64,000 nucleotides of DNA from Saprospirales bacterium (lineage in GTDB: Bacteria; Bacteroidota; Bacteroidia; Chitinophagales; Saprospiraceae), in assembly GCA_016703765.1 (NCBI GenBank), contig JADJBL010000028.1:1-64000 (forward strand). The letters are read 5' to 3'. Positions 60,521 through 64,000 of this stretch are shown here, one piece after another (position 1 is the stretch's first letter; each line of letters starts with the position of its first letter). The position numbers were made by a program, and so were the translations under genes. Below the pieces are notes generated by a model. It had not been told where the DNA came from. It did no database searches and saw nothing but the letters and a program-made list of their open reading frames with translations.

Positions 60521-60833
60521 AAATTATTCCCTTAAATGCATGGAGAAAAAGTTACATGATAAACCCTACAATGTTACCCTATACCCGCCGGTATCCGAAA
60601 ATGTAAGGGATCAGTATAGAAGAAAGTTTGGGGGAAAATTTATAAATAATTGGCTAATAGGCAATTGGAGTATTGCTGAAGGATTGGGAATATAAATGAT
60701 TTATTGGCGAAAAGGCGGCTAAAACTACACCTTAGCGTTCTTAGCGTCTTTGCGGTTTAAATTTCATAACCGCTAGGGCGCAAAGAACGCTAAGCGACCG
60801 CCGCTCAAACCCGGAAATTATTTCCATAACGAT
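60521..60833. other. 313-bp gap upstream of SusC, with one inverted repeat
   Basis: Holds an imperfect inverted repeat of the CGCWAAGG family (60731-60758 and 60768-60794), just after the stop of the DUF6377 gene and likely its terminator. The other half should carry the SusC promoter; TAACTTTT on the minus strand near 60545-60552 is one base from TAnnTTTG. A 61-codon frame on the plus strand has no supporting feature. Confidence 0.6.
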
Positions 60834-62453
60834 CTAGGGCGTAGCCTGAATCTCCAGAATCTTTTTCTCGAACCGATCGCTGGGTATTCTGGATTTGCTT
60901 TTCACCCGGCTTCGGTAGGCGTAGATCGTGTTGACGGAATAGCCCAGAATATTTGCCAGGGAATTGCTGTCGGTAATGCCCATCCGGATCAGGGCGAAAA
61001 TGCGCAGTTCGGTGTTAAGCAACTGGTCTTTTTCCAGCTTGATCCGGTTGTCCTCGTCGAAATGGGCATTAAAGGCCTCCACAAAGTTTGGAAAGAGCTT
61101 GAGGAATACCTTGTCGAAGCTGTAATAGAGCTCCTCTCGTTCCTTTTTTAAGTTCAGCCCGTTCAGGAGGTGGTGGATCTCCTCGAATTGCCGGTTGATG
61201 AGCTTGCGGTCCACCGAGCGTTTGAATGTTTCGATCTTTTCGAGGTATTCGGAGTTGATATTGAAAAAGTAGCCGATATACTCCTCTTTAATCTTGTTGG
61301 CCTCCGAAAGGTGTCTGTTGCTCTCCACTAGGTTGTCGTTCATTTGCCGGAGCACGAGGTCCTTGCGGCGCAGTTTTTTAAACTGAAACCAGGTGATCAG
61401 GGCCAGGGCGATCGTCAGGACGGACAAGGCGGAGATGCCGATGGCGTACTTCAGTATGGACCTTCGCTGTTGGTCGATATTTACGATGCGCGCCGAGGCG
61501 ATGACCGGCAGGATGGCCCCCACCTGGATCTTTCGCTGTTTGGCGCCGTAGAAGTCCGCATCGTCCATGGCCTGCCGGATGTACCGGTAGGCCGTTTCCA
61601 CCTCTCCGCGGCGAAAGAGTAGTTCCGCCAGGTTCGTCATGGCGGTGGTTTCTTTCACGGCCGATTTGATGTCCGAAATAGAGGCCTGGGCCAGGAGTTC
61701 GATCGCCCGGGTGGTATCGCCGAGCTGGAGTTGCAGGTAGCTCAGGGTGGAAGTGGCGATCGCGAATTGATTGCCGCTCAGCTCGATGTCTCCCCGAAGC
61801 AGTTGGTCGAGGTACCCGCTTGCGCTTTCATACTTATGGGCCCGGAGGTTTTGAAGGCTTTTCAGGTAAAGAAAATGGTAGGAGCTCGAATCGGACAGGC
61901 TAGTGGCGGTCTCGATGTATTGCTCCGCCCGGTTTCCGTATATTTTGCCGTAGTAGGTGTCCCTGTTAAAATCGTTGATGTCGTATAGCGCCCTGGCCAT
62001 CACCGCGCAATAGGCCACCTTCGAGGAGTCGTGCAGCTCTTCAAATCGGACCGTTTGGAGGGTGTCGAAAGTTTCTTTAAACATGCCGGCCGATAGGGTA
62101 GCGAATCCCATCTGGATCTTCGCGTAGCCGATCTTCTCCGGGTCCCGGAGCTGATAGGCCACCCCGATCAGCTTATTGGCGTATGCGAAAGCCGAGTCGT
62201 AGACAAAGGCGCGGTAGTGGTGGTAAAGCCCGTTGAGAATGTCGAATTTCAGTTCCGGATTCCCTTCCTGATTGGCTTCGAGCCAGGTTTTCTGCTTTTG
62301 TATGGCCTCCTGCTTATCGTCCAGGAAAACTTCTTTGTATTGAAGGGCTTTATCCAGCTTTTTCAGGGCTGGGGTTTGGTTTTCCTGGGCGGTTGCAGGG
62401 GTTGCAACCAAGGTGAGCAAGACTAATAATAACGCTCTTGAGATTTCTTTCAA
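60834..62453 (-). CDS. DUF6377 membrane-bound regulator with TPR region and helix-turn-helix
   Basis: 539 residues. Signal-like N-terminus (LLLVLLTLVATPATAQ), a periplasmic TPR-like helical region (about 30-320), one membrane helix (ILKYAIGISALSVLTIALALITWFQF), a coiled segment (NRHLSEANKIKEEYIGYFFNINSEYLEK), then a DNA-binding part with a LuxR-like HTH (ALIRMGITDSNSLANILGYSVNTIYAYRSRVKSKS). Such proteins often lie beside SusC/SusD genes, as here. No ATG is present: the start is a TTG at 62453 overlapping the stop of the upstream nuclease gene. Confidence 0.88.
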   Translation of the reverse strand: MKEISRALLLVLLTLVATPATAQENQTPALKKLDKALQYKEVFLDDKQEAIQKQKTWLEANQEGNPELKFDILNGLYHHYRAFVYDSAFAYANKLIGVAYQLRDPEKIGYAKIQMGFATLSAGMFKETFDTLQTVRFEELHDSSKVAYCAVMARALYDINDFNRDTYYGKIYGNRAEQYIETATSLSDSSSYHFLYLKSLQNLRAHKYESASGYLDQLLRGDIELSGNQFAIATSTLSYLQLQLGDTTRAIELLAQASISDIKSAVKETTAMTNLAELLFRRGEVETAYRYIRQAMDDADFYGAKQRKIQVGAILPVIASARIVNIDQQRRSILKYAIGISALSVLTIALALITWFQFKKLRRKDLVLRQMNDNLVESNRHLSEANKIKEEYIGYFFNINSEYLEKIETFKRSVDRKLINRQFEEIHHLLNGLNLKKEREELYYSFDKVFLKLFPNFVEAFNAHFDEDNRIKLEKDQLLNTELRIFALIRMGITDSNSLANILGYSVNTIYAYRSRVKSKSRIPSDRFEKKILEIQATP

Positions 62454-62755
62454 TACCTTGGATTGCCTTTAGGCTTTCGGCCATGTTTCCTTTCATACTC
62501 TTTGATATGCTCTTTCTCAATTCTTCTGGCTTCCTTTTTGCCCGGAATATCAAAAATCAAAATCCTGCCAAAAAAGCGCACCCACTCGAAAAGCCGATTC
62601 AGGTAGTTGACTTGTTGCCGCATTCTATCTGACATTCCATCATCGCCGATCGGATCGCAGCTAATACCGTATTTAAAGGTATCCTCGCCAATTTTGTCCA
62701 CGATTTCGTAGAGATGGTTTGGCTTTTTGCTTTCGTTTGAATTGTGGTGAGGCAT
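62450..62755 (-). CDS. small GIY-YIG/URI-fold nuclease-like protein
   Basis: 101 residues. HLYEIV (14-19) and KYGIS (28-32) fit the two strands of the GIY-YIG fold, with Arg44 after them and Glu80/Glu82 in a later helix (RRIEKEHIKEYERKHG) as possible catalytic residues. The pattern QQVNYLNRLFEWVRFFGRIL, then IPGKKEARRIE, resembles the URI-type toxin domains usually found at the C-terminus of polymorphic toxins. Here it is a free-standing gene, starting 2 bases after the DUF4240 gene. AT-richer than its surroundings. Confidence 0.7.
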   Translation of the reverse strand: MPHHNSNESKKPNHLYEIVDKIGEDTFKYGISCDPIGDDGMSDRMRQQVNYLNRLFEWVRFFGRILIFDIPGKKEARRIEKEHIKEYERKHGRKPKGNPRY

Positions 62756-62757
62756 CC

Positions 62758-63324
62758 TTAATTATTTCCAGGCTTCTTTATTGCTAAAGGTTTCATAACT
62801 GAGGGTGGGTAGTATTCAAATTTCCTTCCGGTCTTCACCTCGTATGCCATACCAGCCAAACTCAAAAGCGATTCAAAACTGATTTCATCGGGGAATTCGG
62901 CTGGATTGTTTAAAACCTTTTCAAAGAATTCTTTCCCCTCTGCGACCACGGCGCATCGAATGTATAAAAAATCATCTACGGAAAGGTAGTCATCTCCTTC
63001 ATTGGCCAAATATGCATCGCCATGAGCTCGTGTATCTAACTGATACAGTTTTTCAGAAAGCTTATCGGCGAAAAGATAAATGTTCACAACCGGCATGGCC
63101 GATAACAACGCCACTGCAGGAGCCATGATCTCGTCTGAATCTTCCTTCGACCAGTCAAAAGCCTGAATTATTTGCCAAAACTGTTCATCGGTGAACAACT
63201 CTGCCTGATCCTTTTTTTCAAATATACGTATTTCGACCTCCGAAGAATCCGAGATCATTTGACCTAAATCGCGAAAAAACTGGCTGTTTAGATCGTGTAT
63301 GTTGACTTTTAGGACGGTTGTCAT
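62758..63324 (-). CDS. DUF4240-domain protein, possible antitoxin/immunity partner
   Basis: 188 residues from ATG at 63324 (an upstream TTG is rejected). Residues 1-45 (TTVLKVNIHDLNSQFFRDLG) resemble short N-terminal antitoxin-like segments. From about 46 a DUF4240 domain: EQFWQIIQAFDWSKEDSD, AVALLSAMPVVNIYLFADKLSEKLYQLDT, SVDDFLYIRCAVVAEGKEFFEKVL. Two bases separate it from the nuclease-like gene, an antitoxin-then-toxin order. AT-richer than neighbours. No membrane segment or signal. Confidence 0.75.
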   Translation of the reverse strand: MTTVLKVNIHDLNSQFFRDLGQMISDSSEVEIRIFEKKDQAELFTDEQFWQIIQAFDWSKEDSDEIMAPAVALLSAMPVVNIYLFADKLSEKLYQLDTRAHGDAYLANEGDDYLSVDDFLYIRCAVVAEGKEFFEKVLNNPAEFPDEISFESLLSLAGMAYEVKTGRKFEYYPPSVMKPLAIKKPGNN

Positions 63325-63418
63325 TTCAACGGTTTTAAAGAACAAGGAATGCCTACAAATATAGGACTTTTAAGAACAATAAACCACCCCGTGTATCCGC
63401 TTCTGTTTGCTTAAAACC

Positions 63419-64000
63419 TCAATTCACTTTATGAAATTTCCCCATATAATCCCGGTTAAATCGCTGAATGGCTTCTCCGACCAACTGCTGAGTCACCGCG
63501 GCGCGGTTTTGGGGATTGGCCGAGGGGATCTTGAAGCCTGGGTCGAGCTCGAAGCTGTACACCTTCTCATAGGTCTTTTGGGAAAGCGGGTTCGGCTCCG
63601 CTACCTGATGGGTCTCGTCGCCCGTATCCTTCTTTTCGCAGACGGTCTTGATCGTCATTTCGTACTCCACGCAGGTGGCGTAAAAGAAGATTTTCCGGGG
63701 CTTGTTGCTCAGGAGCAGTTCCAGGAATTTTTCAAAGGCGACGTTCGACCAGTCGGAAGTGGCCTGGTCGTAAGCCATCTCAGGTAGTTTCTCCCCGACC
63801 ATTGCCAGCACCTTGCCAAGCGCGTTCATCGCCCCACCGGCGGTCTTTTGCACGAGATATTCCGTGCCCATTATGGACCCGGCCTGGATGCCCATTCCCG
63901 CCATCTGAATCTGGTTGACCCAGTTGAGCCCGTCCAGCACGGCGGTCGCCTTGGCCTTCATGCTTTCAAACGATTCGGGCGTGTAGGGATCCACGGCCAG
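63419..64000 (-). CDS. uncharacterised protein, 5' end outside the window
   Basis: The frame is open through the right-hand edge, so the start is not seen (an internal GTG at 63994 is not a convincing start). At least 193 residues: a hydrophobic stretch near the edge (NWVNQIQMAGMGIQAGSIMG), VQKTAGGAMNALGKVLAMVG, then a beta-rich part (KIFFYATCVEYEMTIKTVCE, EKVYSFELDPGFKIPSAN), ending NRDYMGKFHKVN. The Gly/Ala-rich region could be a linker or membrane-active segment. No family recognised. The nuclease-like pair lies downstream on the same strand. Confidence 0.6.
   Translation of the reverse strand: MAVDPYTPESFESMKAKATAVLDGLNWVNQIQMAGMGIQAGSIMGTEYLVQKTAGGAMNALGKVLAMVGEKLPEMAYDQATSDWSNVAFEKFLELLLSNKPRKIFFYATCVEYEMTIKTVCEKKDTGDETHQVAEPNPLSQKTYEKVYSFELDPGFKIPSANPQNRAAVTQQLVGEAIQRFNRDYMGKFHKVN

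Noticed and set aside
60510..60695. 61-codon frame upstream of and antisense to the SusC start
   Set aside because: No family, lies in the promoter region, and has no supporting signal.

Overview
The window reads as chromosomal DNA of a member of the phylum Bacteroidota, GC-rich for the group (roughly 50-55 percent). The evidence is a SusC/SusD pair, two proteins with type IX secretion (T9SS) C-terminal signals, a lipidated TamL next to TamB, a DUF6377 regulator, and -7 promoter elements of the form TAnnTTTG (for example near 3689, 6515, 10502, 28067, 36442 and 41743). A marine or sludge Saprospiria-like lineage would fit, but that is only an inference.

Layout. 25-7813: broken genes for a class 3 lipase, a CopA-type copper ATPase, an amino-acid permease and an esterase, plus a lipoprotein, a repeat-rich intergenic block and tRNA-His. 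7912-10489: an ECF sigma factor between two outer-membrane barrel proteins. 10535-12475: a T9SS-addressed five-haem cytochrome. 12543-17795: a two-gene unit, a protein with two CHAT (caspase-like) domains and a 1052-residue TPR protein; this is the best candidate for a little-described system. 17800-21686: an operon of DUF2231 membrane protein, response regulator, histidine kinase, rubrerythrin lipoprotein and a second DUF2231 protein. 21801-33072: purine deaminase, SRPBCC protein, TonB-type receptor, dodecin, GMC oxidoreductase, MaoC hydratase, a large FG-GAP T9SS protein, ferredoxin and a membrane protein. 33076-43683: PIF1-like helicase, Kazal lipoprotein with two paralogous barrels, RimO, a lipoprotein MsrB, a PhoB/PhoR-like pair and an ABC-F ATPase. 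43778-55980: envelope proteins (DUF5916, TamB-TamL, serine hydrolase, DUF2490). 56047-62453: SusC/SusD with a DUF6377 regulator. 62450-64000: an AT-richer islet with a GIY-YIG/URI-like nuclease and a DUF4240 protein, then a gene cut by the window edge.

Two properties run through the whole window. First, about ten otherwise well-conserved genes are broken by single-base shifts, mostly in homopolymers, which looks like residual sequencing error rather than gene decay. Second, many intergenic gaps hold short-period (7-9 nt) repeats arranged as two inverted arms. Several sequence-unrelated families share this architecture, and some arms run into coding sequence, supplying stop-proximal codons or even a start codon.
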